Source: Candidatus Obscuribacterales bacterium (GTDB lineage Bacteria > Cyanobacteriota > Vampirovibrionia > Obscuribacterales > Obscuribacteraceae). From it: DNA of 64,000 nucleotides. The notes beneath the pieces are model-generated. The model had not been told where the DNA came from. It saw nothing but the letters and a program-made list of their open reading frames with translations, and searched no databases. Where the stretch lies: the NCBI GenBank assembly GCA_021732085.1, contig JAKFVQ010000025.1, positions 124,001 through 188,000 on the forward strand, in the 5' to 3' direction. Below are positions 19,103 to 27,982 of the stretch, piece after piece; the stretch's first letter is position 1; every line of letters starts with the position of its first letter. The translations under genes were made by a program, and so were the position numbers.

Positions 19103-19133
19103 AGCGCCAACGGCTGTGAAGACCTTTGGCGCT
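19103..19133. terminator. Inverted repeat between convergent genes
   Basis: AGCGCCAA (19103-19110) and TTGGCGCT (19126-19133) form a perfect 8-bp stem with a 15-base loop, between the SGNH gene and the ABC exporter that faces it. There is no T run, so this is a candidate bidirectional terminator only. Confidence 0.4.
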
Positions 19134-19166
19134 TGGCAGCTCCATTCGCTGCTCACTGGTTGAGCT

Positions 19167-21032
19167 TCAAGTGGGACTTAGACAGAGTACATCCGGATCA
19201 AGAGCTGGCTGAGCTGCTGTAGACTGCGCTGAATCGAGCACGGGATCTGTACCAATCTGGTAGTTTCTCCACATACTGGACAGAGTTCCACCCTCAGAAA
19301 TCAACGCTTCAAAATTGCCGGATTCAACGACTCGTCCATCACGAAGTACATAAATGTGATCGAAGAGTTCCAGCAAGTGCAATTTGTGTATCGACGAAAT
19401 CAAACATCGATCACCGAATTGCTTCAACAAACCTGCGTAAATCAACCGCTCATTAGCTGTGTCAACACTGCTTGTAGGCTCATCCATAAGAATGATGTCA
19501 CTATCTTTTGCGAAGAAGATTCCTCGCGAAAGAGCCAATCGCTGTTTTTCACCGCCACTTAAATTCACACCTTTCTCTGCGATGTTTGTATCAAGACCGA
19601 GCGGCAAGCGTGCTAGCACAGTATCAAACTTGGCCAAACGGACCGCATTCATAACATCCTCATCGCTCGCTTCCATTCCAAAGGTAATGTTGAAGCGAAT
19701 CGTGTCAGAAAATATTTCAGGATCTTGTGGCATCAAGGTAGTCGAGTGAGCAAGGTGCTTGAGCCCTCGGTCAAGTTTCAATCCGTCAACGACCACATCG
19801 ACTGCTTTCGCTTTTTGCAATCCGCGCAGCAAGGTCAAGAGCGTACTTTTGCCGGAACCACTCTCGCCGACTAGCGCTATTGATTTGCCCTTCGACAGAT
19901 CAACGCACACATCATGGAGATGATGCGTCCGATGCTTCTCATCCTGATAGGTGAAATTGAGATTTTTCACAATGATGTTTTTCCACATTGCAGGAAGATT
20001 CGCATCGGGCGATGAAAGCTCAAGCGCGTTATAAGCGTCGTTAATTGAATCAACACCGCGTACATCAGCAGCTTGCCGCACGACCACGCCGTAATATGCA
20101 GCGAATGCGTAAAACGATTCACCAATCCGGCGCAGATATTCAAACAACGTGAAGAAAGTACCTGCAAGAATAAGCTGCTTTGCACACAGGTTACTGTGCA
20201 CATACCAGAACATAACAAGCACGGTCATAATCGAAACGAGAATGGAGGTAAGCCCCCACTTCACTTCATTGAGCTTGATGTTATGTGTAAACAGAGGCTC
20301 TGATTTGAATATCCGACGCTTCACTTCGTCAAGCGTTCGGTTCTCCAGCCTGAGAGTAATCACACTGATGATATTGCTCACGTAGTCTTGGACTGCAGAA
20401 GCGACGCCATTATCCATTTTGTTTAAGGAGTCGTATTGCTTATCCATAACCCTGTCGAACATAGCGATGATAACAAGCGCCATAACTGTCGCTGTTAAAG
20501 CCGCCCAGCCCGCAACAGGCATGAACCAAAATAAAATCGCCAGAGTGCCACCGAGTTTCAAAACCATGTAGATGATTTCAAAGGTGTCTTGGAAGAAGCC
20601 GGACATAGCTTCAGTAGCACGGTCAATCTTGTCGATGCTTTCGCCGGAGTGGTGCTCCCGCTGCCATTGGATCGGCAGACAGGTAATTCGGCGAAAAAGC
20701 TCTGCCTTGAAGTTCGACCGGATCTGAAAAGCGACGAATCTTTCAATTACACGAGCTGGTCCGTGCAGAGCCCAGAAACCCAGAGAAATCGCTAGAATCA
20801 TCAGCAAGTAGCGCAGCACATCGTGCCGAAGTTTATCGCCATTGGCAAGCCCGCCGACAAGGTCGACCTGCACATCGTTCAGCATATGCCCAATCACAAA
20901 TGGTTCGACAAGTTCTAAGAACTGCGCACCAACGAACATCAGCATGTACACAACTACCAGATTTTTTGACTTACTGGCGTATTGCCAGCCTCTGGAGAAC
21001 ATAAGAACAAAAGCATTTTTTTTCATAAACAT
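19167..21032 (-). CDS. ABC exporter, fused permease and ATPase
   Basis: The protein has 622 residues from ATG 21032 (MFMKKNAFVLMFSRGW). An in-frame TTG at 21167 adds ~45 residues but has no ribosome site. Six membrane helices form the exporter domain (residues ~20-320). The nucleotide-binding domain has Walker A GESGSGKSTLL, Q-loop LMPQDPEIFSD, signature LSGGEKQRLALSRG, Walker B DIILMDEPTSSVD and an H-loop (SSIHKLHLLE). This is a half-transporter expected to homodimerise and export a lipid, peptide or drug. The H-loop context 'SSIHKL' is slightly unusual. No neighbour identifies the substrate. Confidence 0.92.
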   Translation of the reverse strand: MFMKKNAFVLMFSRGWQYASKSKNLVVVYMLMFVGAQFLELVEPFVIGHMLNDVQVDLVGGLANGDKLRHDVLRYLLMILAISLGFWALHGPARVIERFVAFQIRSNFKAELFRRITCLPIQWQREHHSGESIDKIDRATEAMSGFFQDTFEIIYMVLKLGGTLAILFWFMPVAGWAALTATVMALVIIAMFDRVMDKQYDSLNKMDNGVASAVQDYVSNIISVITLRLENRTLDEVKRRIFKSEPLFTHNIKLNEVKWGLTSILVSIMTVLVMFWYVHSNLCAKQLILAGTFFTLFEYLRRIGESFYAFAAYYGVVVRQAADVRGVDSINDAYNALELSSPDANLPAMWKNIIVKNLNFTYQDEKHRTHHLHDVCVDLSKGKSIALVGESGSGKSTLLTLLRGLQKAKAVDVVVDGLKLDRGLKHLAHSTTLMPQDPEIFSDTIRFNITFGMEASDEDVMNAVRLAKFDTVLARLPLGLDTNIAEKGVNLSGGEKQRLALSRGIFFAKDSDIILMDEPTSSVDTANERLIYAGLLKQFGDRCLISSIHKLHLLELFDHIYVLRDGRVVESGNFEALISEGGTLSSMWRNYQIGTDPVLDSAQSTAAQPALDPDVLCLSPT

Positions 21033-21961
21033 AGGAGTTTTCTCGTTGAAAGCGTAAGCAAACTTCCGCCCAGCAGGGGCGGTGCTCGCGGACCTCTCCA
21101 CGTAACACTCAAACGGATATGCTGTAGCGACATGAGTGCTGGAGAGAATGCAAACGCCGAATCGCAAGCAGGATTCGAGCGCCTGTTTTGATACTCCGCA
21201 AACAGTCCGCTGGTTTTACAAATTAATACCTGTCGTCAATGTCTGTTGACGGGCTCGTCAGCTCGTAAAGTCAGCGGCTTAGTGTGGAGTTTCATCCCGC
21301 CAAAAATGGGCAGGAGTCCTGTACCACCAATAGTGCGGAGGCGTCTTAAATGCTGGTCTACCATTATTTTCCTCCACGGCACTTGCCGCATCGAACTAAC
21401 AAACTGCTCAACTTTTTGATTGAACTCTTTTGCGATTCTCTCACAAGGATAGATTTTGGCCAAGGGATTTTGCGAATCTCTTTCGCTGAACCTTGCACGG
21501 CGTGCGGTGTTGGGCTCACTTTACAGGACGCGATACGTGCACGGCAGAGCACGCATGCACGTATCCACCAGGCAGTCACAACACAGAGAGTGGCAGCGCA
21601 TAAGGTAATTCGACCATACTCGCGCTGTGACAGCGAAGCATGTGAGAAACTCAGCGCAGAGTGTACGATCATTTTTTTCGCACGTTAATGAGCCGCAGTA
21701 TGGAGATTTCTCCTGCAGAAAAAAGCAATAAAAAAGCCCAGGATCACCTGAGCCTCATACATGAGTGCGCACCACAGACCGGCGACGCTGGTGGATCCTA
21801 AGTGTTTAATTAGCGGCTCTGTAAATCATCGGAGTACTTCCCGATCGCTCAACATTCTAAAACTAACACACATCATCAGAGATTTCAAGCACAGCTGAAT
21901 ATCGAGACTTCCCATGCAATATAATATGCGGATACGAATTCAATTACTGGATGAGATCGCG
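21033..21961. other. Long region with no supportable gene
   Basis: This ~930-base gap between divergent genes holds only open frames without ribosome sites or normal composition, including a 112-codon plus frame at 21350. CCGCCC (21066-21071) and GGGCGG (21077-21082) form a GC hairpin with a 5-base loop in the leader of the ABC exporter, about 34 bases before its start. It might be a leader structure. I see no tRNA or known riboswitch. The stretch could be decayed coding DNA. Confidence 0.4.
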
Positions 21962-22651
21962 ATGCAGTCGTCACTGACACAACTTCCTGCGGATTGGAAA
22001 GCGGTTTTAGAAGAGGAATTTACCAAGCCCTATTTTTCCCAGCTTGCAGATTTTCTTACGATCGAGCGGCAGCAATACACGATCTTTCCGCCGGAGAACG
22101 AAATTTTTACAGCACTGCAGCTCACCCCTTTCGATCAGGTTAGTGCGCTTTTATTGGGACAGGATCCGTATCCGACACCTGGACATGCGCATGGATTGTG
22201 CTTTTCTGTAAAACCTGGGGTGAAGCATCCGGCTTCACTCCGAAACATGTTCAAAGAACTGCAGGAAGACCTTGGTTGCAGCGTTCCAAATCACGGCTAT
22301 CTCGAGGGATGGGCGAAGCAGGGATTGTTGATGTTGAATGCTGTCCTTACGGTCAGGGAAGGTGAAGCAAACTCTCATGCCGGCAAGGGATGGGAAGAAT
22401 TTACCGACGCTATTATCAAAGTGCTGAACGGCAGAGCCAAACCAGTGGTCTTCGTGCTATGGGGCAATTACGCTCAAAAGAAATGCAAATTAATCGATGA
22501 GACCAAGCACAAAATCATTAGATGCGCGCATCCGTCGCCGCTGTCTGTGAAAAAGTTTTCTGGCTCCAAACCTTTCTCGAAGATCAACGCAGCACTTCAA
22601 GAATGTTCCAGCGCACCGATAGATTGGCAGCTTCAAAACTTGGGGAACTAA
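21962..22651 (+). CDS. ung: Uracil-DNA glycosylase, family 1
   Basis: The protein has 229 residues from ATG 21962. An earlier ATG (21914) adds 16 residues unlike the family. The enzyme removes uracil from DNA to start base-excision repair. Visible motifs are the water-activating loop GQDPYP (Asp68), AHGLCFSV, the Ser/Pro loop KHPASLRN, GLLMLNAVLTVREG with the uracil-binding Asn, and the minor-groove loop AHPSPLS (His190). Many relatives have His after the Tyr in GQDPYH; here it is Pro. It is convergent with trhO, 4 bases apart. Confidence 0.95.
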   Translation: MQSSLTQLPADWKAVLEEEFTKPYFSQLADFLTIERQQYTIFPPENEIFTALQLTPFDQVSALLLGQDPYPTPGHAHGLCFSVKPGVKHPASLRNMFKELQEDLGCSVPNHGYLEGWAKQGLLMLNAVLTVREGEANSHAGKGWEEFTDAIIKVLNGRAKPVVFVLWGNYAQKKCKLIDETKHKIIRCAHPSPLSVKKFSGSKPFSKINAALQECSSAPIDWQLQNLGN

Positions 22652-22655
22652 TCAA

Positions 22656-23426
22656 CTATTCTTTCGGACGTATTTTCGAAGTTGGTTGCAGGGCAGGATC
22701 GAGCGCATAACGATCATCAAAGACGAAACATTCACCTTGCCAATGAGCGCCGCCAACTTCTTCAAAATACCGAAGGATCCCGCCATCGAGCTGAAACACT
22801 TTAGGCAATCCCATTTCTTCTAGGAAAAGAACCGCTTTTTCGCAGCGAACTCCTCCCGTGCAGAACGAAACGACGGTCTTCTCCGCCAACTGCTGTTCGG
22901 CATTCAATTTCTGTACAGCTTCAGGAAACTCACTGAACATTTCTATATCAAGTGACTTTGCGTCATTGAATGTGCCAAGTTCGACTTCGAAGCCATTACG
23001 AGTGTCTAGCATTACGATCTCTCGTCCGTCGTCATCATGTCCTTTATCAAGCCATTCCTTCAGCTTCTGGGCACTGACAGCTGGCGCACGCTTCTTCGAA
23101 GGGCAGGGTGTCATTGGATGGCGCATCGTGATAATTTCTTTGGCACGACGCACTACCATCTTTCCAAATGGCTGATTTTCAGAAAAGCTTTCTTTTACTT
23201 CGAGCTCTTCGAAGCGACCCTCAAACAACGGATCTGTTTGGAGATATTCAAGAAAAGCAGTTATAGAGGGACGCTCACCGGCCAGGAACATATTGAGTCC
23301 TTCCGGTGCAAGAATGATAGTACCTTTTAGCTCCAGAGCTATGCAGCGATCCTTGAGCGGCTCGCGCCAAAGCTCTGGCTCAGGCACAGACACGAACTTA
23401 TAACTGGCTATGTTTACTATTGACAT
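22656..23426 (-). CDS. trhO: tRNA uridine(34) hydroxylase TrhO (rhodanese family, YceA)
   Basis: The protein has 256 residues. TrhO makes 5-hydroxyuridine at the wobble position of some tRNAs, in an oxygen-dependent way. The N-terminal half carries the family's KGTIILAPEGLNMFLAG. The C-terminal half is a rhodanese domain with MLDTRNGFEVELGTF and the active loop FCTGGVRCEKA (Cys189, second Cys195). A Pro/Cys segment (RHPMTPCPSKKRAP) joins them. Length and order fit the family. Confidence 0.93.
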   Translation of the reverse strand: MSIVNIASYKFVSVPEPELWREPLKDRCIALELKGTIILAPEGLNMFLAGERPSITAFLEYLQTDPLFEGRFEELEVKESFSENQPFGKMVVRRAKEIITMRHPMTPCPSKKRAPAVSAQKLKEWLDKGHDDDGREIVMLDTRNGFEVELGTFNDAKSLDIEMFSEFPEAVQKLNAEQQLAEKTVVSFCTGGVRCEKAVLFLEEMGLPKVFQLDGGILRYFEEVGGAHWQGECFVFDDRYALDPALQPTSKIRPKE

Positions 23427-23536
23427 TGCCTAATTATACCGGCTGACGGCAAATCAGCGACATTCTATGCATTTGTGCAAAGAAATTGCAGCAATAGCGT
23501 CGAAGCAAATGCCCGGAGAGCCCAGCATCTGACGCT

Positions 23537-24307
23537 CTAGCCACCGTGCGTATTCGGGCAAATCCAACTTTCATGACCGCCGCCACATTTTGAGCAGTAG
23601 TGCTCAGTTGGCGTCGGAGTGTTGTTATACATCCCTGGCGGCGGAACGCCTTTCTTGAGCTTGCGATAATAATCGGCGTGAACTTTATTCATGTTACCGG
23701 TTCTTCGTTGTATCTCAGTCTCGCATGCAGCTTTCAGCTTCAATGCAGCATCGCGAAACGAGGGATCACCCATCCGGACCACTTGCTCGCATTCTTGAAT
23801 CGAATTACGCAGAGGCTGCATATTGACCTCGTTGTGCAAATTCATTGGAACACCTAGCCGCTGAGCCAATATTGCTCCATTGCCTGTCATCGGAATGCGT
23901 GATTCAGCTTGGTAAAGCTTTGCTTTTTGATAGTGCCATCTGGGATTCTGCGGTTCCCAATTTGTCAGGGGTGTAAGTATGGTCTGCTCAGCACCCAACA
24001 AGGTCCTGGCTGTATCGAAGTCATTTCGCTGGAGGCTCGCATTTAACTTCGCATCAATGAAATCGACCTTGGCAGTCGCAACTTGAACATAGGAATTTGC
24101 ACCGCGTGATGAGCGGAGAAGGTGGCACGCCTCAACGACTCGATTAGCTCCCATTTGGTAATCATTCTGTTGAAAGAATGATTCCGCCTCCGCCAAGCGC
24201 CTCTCTGCCATTGCAGATTGTCCATTCATCGCGGGCTGAGAAAAGACGGGCGTTGCGAAGCCCAAGATTAGAGTTATGCAAACAAATAGAATTGCCTTTC
24301 GAATCAT
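23537..24307 (-). CDS. Secreted helical protein with zinc-knuckle-like C-terminus
   Basis: The protein has 256 residues from ATG 24307, preceded by GGGA, with a signal peptide (MIRKAILFVCITLILGFA, cleavage near VFS-QP). An 11-residue longer form from 24340 is less likely. The body is Ala/Glu/Gln-rich and helical, resembling two or three degenerate TPRs (AEAESFFQQNDYQMGANRV). The extreme C-terminus is CSKCGGGHESWIC, a C-x2-C-x3-H-x4-C pattern one residue shorter than the retroviral-type CCHC knuckle. A metal-binding tail on an exported protein is unusual. No family recognised and no operon partner. Confidence 0.65.
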   Translation of the reverse strand: MIRKAILFVCITLILGFATPVFSQPAMNGQSAMAERRLAEAESFFQQNDYQMGANRVVEACHLLRSSRGANSYVQVATAKVDFIDAKLNASLQRNDFDTARTLLGAEQTILTPLTNWEPQNPRWHYQKAKLYQAESRIPMTGNGAILAQRLGVPMNLHNEVNMQPLRNSIQECEQVVRMGDPSFRDAALKLKAACETEIQRRTGNMNKVHADYYRKLKKGVPPPGMYNNTPTPTEHYCSKCGGGHESWICPNTHGG

Positions 24308-24529
24308 TCTTAAATTCCCGCAATCAAAGTTGAGTATCACAATAGCATTTCGCTCTGAAAATCAGTTGAAAGCTCGAAAATCAGCGCTGCGTTAATTGCC
24401 CTAAATTAAGCACAGCTTAGGCACTCGGGCGTGAATAGTGGGAGCAACACGATTGTTAGTCATCCCCTTCGATCCTAAAGTTAACGGTGGGTTGCTGCGG
24501 GCGTATCACACTTGGATGAGGTTGTTCTC

Positions 24530-25750
24530 ATGGATAAGAATCAATCCGGTTCAGACCAAGCTATTGAAAAAGGCAGAGAGCCTTCCAACAGTGTTGCGTC
24601 ACCAGAAGTAAATCTAGTTGCTCTAGCTGGACAAAAGGGCGTGCAGCGGCGCGACGTCACAGTCAACCAAATAAATGACGAAATACCTACCGGCGCGATT
24701 CCGCCTCACATGTTGCAAGACATAGCCAAGCGCAATCCTAATTTCAGGGGTCCACAAGACACACTGAATCAGATGAAAAACGTGTGGTGGTGGCCATTTC
24801 CCTGGGGCGGCTCACAACCAGGGAAGAGCGAACGCGAAGTTTATGATGCAAATGCCAAAACAAGCTTGCCAGGCACGAAAGCTCGCTTTGAAGGCGACCC
24901 CGCAACAACCGACGATGAGACAAACAAAGCTTACGACTACACAGGAAAAGTGCGCGAGTTCTATAAAGATGTCTTCAATCGCAATTCGATTGACGGTAAC
25001 GGGATGAAATTTACGTCCACGGTCAACTACGGGCAAAATTATGAGAACGCCTTCTGGAACGGAAAACAAATGACCTACGGAAGACCCGGAGCGGATAGTC
25101 CGTTCAAGACTTTTGTGCTTCTAGATGTCATCGGGCATGAAATCACCCACGGTGTCACCGAGAAAGAATCAGGCACCAGATATTACGGACAATCAGGCGC
25201 GTTAAATGAGAGTTATTCCGACGTATTCGGCGAGTTGATTGAGCAGCGCGCTAACAACACGTTGGCGAAAGATGCTGATTGGGTAATTGGAAACGGAATT
25301 TGGAAAGACACCATCAATGGCAGAGGATTGCGCGACATGCTCAATCCGGGAACAGCCTATGACGATCCAAAAGTCGGTAAGGATCAGCAGCCTGCGCACA
25401 TGAAGGATTACAAGAAAATGTACGGCGACAACGGCGGCGTGCACTACAACTCTGGTATTCCAAATCGCGCGTTCGCACTCTTCGCCATCGCGGCAGGTGG
25501 CCATGCTTGGGAAAAACCAGGACAGATCTGGTTTGCTGCTCGCAAAGCAGCTGGCAGCAATCCGAGCTTCGCCCAATTCGCCCATCACACTATTGAAGAA
25601 GCGAAGAAACAGGGTCACACAACTTTGGTCGCCGATTTACAGAAAGCCTGGGCAGATGTTGGCGTAACACCTTCCGCCACAGCAAAGGACACTGACACAC
25701 CAGCGCGTATCAGAGTCGCGCCACCAAGAAAAATCAACAAAGCTGGATAA
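24530..25750 (+). CDS. Protealysin-like M4 (thermolysin family) metallopeptidase
   Basis: The protein has 406 residues from ATG 24530, with GAGG 8 nt upstream; the in-frame TTG at 24512 is less likely. The zinc site is GHEITHGVTE (His203, Glu204, His207) with third ligand Glu227 in GALNESYSDVFGE. The transition-state His305 lies in GGVHYNSGIPNRAF. The N-terminus lacks a Sec signal. Instead a short propeptide-like segment carries AIPPHMLQDIAKRNP, the 'PPL' motif of protealysin-type precursors. Such enzymes can act inside cells or leave by non-Sec routes. Asp/Asn-rich loops would bind calcium. The convergent neighbour 3 bases away is unrelated, and no emfourin-like inhibitor gene is adjacent. 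Confidence 0.9.
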   Translation: MDKNQSGSDQAIEKGREPSNSVASPEVNLVALAGQKGVQRRDVTVNQINDEIPTGAIPPHMLQDIAKRNPNFRGPQDTLNQMKNVWWWPFPWGGSQPGKSEREVYDANAKTSLPGTKARFEGDPATTDDETNKAYDYTGKVREFYKDVFNRNSIDGNGMKFTSTVNYGQNYENAFWNGKQMTYGRPGADSPFKTFVLLDVIGHEITHGVTEKESGTRYYGQSGALNESYSDVFGELIEQRANNTLAKDADWVIGNGIWKDTINGRGLRDMLNPGTAYDDPKVGKDQQPAHMKDYKKMYGDNGGVHYNSGIPNRAFALFAIAAGGHAWEKPGQIWFAARKAAGSNPSFAQFAHHTIEEAKKQGHTTLVADLQKAWADVGVTPSATAKDTDTPARIRVAPPRKINKAG

Positions 25751-25752
25751 GG

Positions 25753-26247
25753 CTACTTCCAAAAATCTTTGTGCGGGGCGATTAGCTCTTCTTCCATTTC
25801 AGGAATTGGTCCGATCAGTTTGATTGGCTTTTGTCCTGATTCGAATACAGTTCTGCAAGGAAGATTCATAGTGGGATTCATCTGGCTGGTGCCAGTTAGC
25901 TTGCTGAGAGTGGTTTCAGCGGCGCCATAAACGACGGTCCCAATGTTCGACCAATAAATTGCCCCAGCACACATAGCGCAAGGTTCCATCGTGGTAACAA
26001 GAGTGCAGTTCCATAGAAATTCGGGATCGTACTTCTCAGCAGCAGCACGAGCGATCTCAGTTTCAGCATGGCGGACGACACTCACATTGCCGTGGGTAAG
26101 CAAAATCTCTTGGTTATCCGGAGCCAAGAGAACGGCACCAAAGGGATGATGCCCGGACTCGATGCATTTTCTTGCGACCTCATTAGCTGCGCGCAAAGCG
26201 ATGCAGATCTGCTCATTAGTCAAATTAACCGAAATATCTGAAGTCAT
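25753..26247 (-). CDS. Nucleoside deaminase (guanine deaminase/TadA-like fold)
   Basis: The protein has 164 residues from ATG 26247 with AAAGGAA just upstream. It is a zinc-dependent cytidine-deaminase-fold enzyme: HPFGAVLL substrate loop, HAETE (zinc His60, catalytic Glu62) and PCAMCAGAIYWS (zinc Cys90, Cys93). The C-terminus ends in aromatic FWK after an extended tail, more like guanine deaminases than tRNA adenosine deaminases. The exact base deaminated is inferred. Confidence 0.85.
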   Translation of the reverse strand: MTSDISVNLTNEQICIALRAANEVARKCIESGHHPFGAVLLAPDNQEILLTHGNVSVVRHAETEIARAAAEKYDPEFLWNCTLVTTMEPCAMCAGAIYWSNIGTVVYGAAETTLSKLTGTSQMNPTMNLPCRTVFESGQKPIKLIGPIPEMEEELIAPHKDFWK

Positions 26248-26274
26248 TTTCGTTCCTTTCCCCTGCTCTTTATC

Positions 26275-27195
26275 TCAATCTTCATCGTCATCGTCCATTG
26301 CCGCGCCTGGTCCTTTTGTCGGACTGACATCTTGCCACATCGTTTTCTCCAACCTTACCTGCGGAGTTTCGGCTGTCTTGTTTAGATAGCTCATAAACGC
26401 TTTGACTGCCGAGTCGAAGGGCGTAGCAAATTCCTTTTCAAAGGCGGCTTTGAATTCCAAACCATTTGCAATATTCTCAACCACTTTTGCAGTCCTCGGA
26501 TGAATATTAGCAATGCCACCATTCCATTGGGTACGCAAATACTCAACAAAAAAGGTTCCAATGGCTTCCATATCCCAGCCTTCGTCGTGAGGCAAATACA
26601 AACGTTCAGAGGCATCCTCAGAAGTGAAGCGCATGGCTGACTTTGCCATATTCATATCGTATTGATTTTGATCTTGACCAAGCGAAATTCTGTAATTATG
26701 CCCATTGGTAAGTGCCCGCCCCTCCGCAAAAAAACTGGGCTCCTTGTTTCCCTTTAACTGTCTTGAATCCTGAATATGTGTCAATTCATGCGCAAGAGTT
26801 CCCTCCGAAAGAGGATCATCCATGTATTCGTCACGAACAACGAAAAGATTCGGACCACGAGCAAATCCTAAAATATTGGATTTAAATCCTTGCACTAGCC
26901 GCACTTTGAGCGGTTTCTTGTACAAAAGCTCAGGATTCGACCAGCCTTCCTCTTTGGCAACGAATGAATATGCCTTGCGAACGCGGTCAGTTACCATCTT
27001 GCAACGAGATTGGTCGACTGCATGATCGGACCAGACTTGTAGCCATTTATCAGGCGTTGTGTACAGCAACTCGTAGTCATCATCGTCGTCGGCACGAACA
27101 GAAGTTATTGCAAAGCATCCAATTGCCACCGCGAAGAAAAGAAACATAAATCCAAAGCAAGTTCTTTTCAAGTTGTCCCAATCAAAAGGATTCAA
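26275..27195 (-). CDS. Secreted HExxH (peptidase MA-like) protein
   Basis: The protein has 306 residues from TTG 27195. A TTG at 27171 would give a tighter signal peptide beginning KRTCFGFMFLFFAV. The signal ends near VRA-DDDDD. HELTHIQDSRQL (His136, Glu137, His140) and FFAEGRAL (Glu158, about 17 residues later) are the gluzincin layout of a zinc protease. An acidic DDDD cluster follows the signal and another ends the protein (MDDDDED). It is presumably periplasmic or secreted. I recognise the active-site pattern but no named family. It is one of two such genes within 5 kb. Confidence 0.72.
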   Translation of the reverse strand: MNPFDWDNLKRTCFGFMFLFFAVAIGCFAITSVRADDDDDYELLYTTPDKWLQVWSDHAVDQSRCKMVTDRVRKAYSFVAKEEGWSNPELLYKKPLKVRLVQGFKSNILGFARGPNLFVVRDEYMDDPLSEGTLAHELTHIQDSRQLKGNKEPSFFAEGRALTNGHNYRISLGQDQNQYDMNMAKSAMRFTSEDASERLYLPHDEGWDMEAIGTFFVEYLRTQWNGGIANIHPRTAKVVENIANGLEFKAAFEKEFATPFDSAVKAFMSYLNKTAETPQVRLEKTMWQDVSPTKGPGAAMDDDDED

Positions 27196-27276
27196 TCAGA
27201 GTATCCCATAGCCAACAGTATGCTTCATTAGATTAATGCGGGCAGCGGATATAAAGCCGAATAATCTTAGCTGCGA

Positions 27277-27894
27277 CTATGAAAGAACCGAAGTCTCGTA
27301 GACGTTGCATACATGATAACAATCGTCCATGAGAACAGGAACAAGTGTTCGCTTGTAGTTGGGGCCTTCAAACTCGTCGACTCGCGGATATTCCTTCACA
27401 AGCTGGTCAGATATCAATACGTCTACAGTAACTTTTTCGCCTTCTTGGTTCCACGTGTACGCTGGATAACCAGCCACTTCTCGAACGCTGCCTCGAATAA
27501 TACCGGGCAGCCATTGCCCTGAGATTTCAGATACTATTTTGAAATTGCTCTGACCCGGCCGCAGTGTTCCATAAGCAGCGAGCCTGTTCTCTGGTCTTTG
27601 AAAAATTTCTTCGATCAGCTCTTCTAATACTTCGGTTGCATCGTTGATTTCATTGGCATCCGTCTGAGGCGTCAGTTTTGAATGCTGCTCTTGCATTGAT
27701 GCTGCCAATTTTTTCGACTGTTCTAGGGATTCAGTGGAAGTCGGGTTCTTACGCTCCGAATAATCTTTGAGAATCGCATCCAGAGCATTCAACAGTTCAA
27801 CACATTTTTCGTACGCTTTCCCCGAGCCCAGGCAGCGCGCTTTATTGATATGTTCAAGGGCGCGGGTCAAACCTGCAGACCAACTGTCTTGCAC
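27277..27894 (-). CDS. Gamma-glutamylcyclotransferase-like (AIG2/GGCT) protein with helical N-terminus
   Basis: The protein has 205 residues from GTG 27894, with GGAG 8 nt upstream. Residues ~105-205 are the GGCT fold: substrate loop AAYGTLRPGQ, core ISGQWLPGIIRGSV and the acidic motif DEFEGPNYKR, where Glu176 matches the catalytic glutamate. Relatives release 5-oxoproline from gamma-glutamyl amines or peptides. The first ~100 residues are a polar helical extension (LEHINKARCLGSGKAYEKC, then EQSKKLAASMQEQHSK) not normally present, possibly for protein binding. Confidence 0.75.
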   Translation of the reverse strand: MQDSWSAGLTRALEHINKARCLGSGKAYEKCVELLNALDAILKDYSERKNPTSTESLEQSKKLAASMQEQHSKLTPQTDANEINDATEVLEELIEEIFQRPENRLAAYGTLRPGQSNFKIVSEISGQWLPGIIRGSVREVAGYPAYTWNQEGEKVTVDVLISDQLVKEYPRVDEFEGPNYKRTLVPVLMDDCYHVCNVYETSVLS

Positions 27895-27982
27895 TACGAG
27901 AGCTCCATAAAGACGCCCTTCAGAATATCAAACTTCAAAGCCTTTTTGTTAAATCCGCAAAGACATTCTTCGCGTCAATCGA

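Noticed and set aside
21350-21688. 112-codon plus-strand frame
   Set aside because: No ribosome site, odd Cys/His/Arg composition and no recognisable motif; treated as non-coding.
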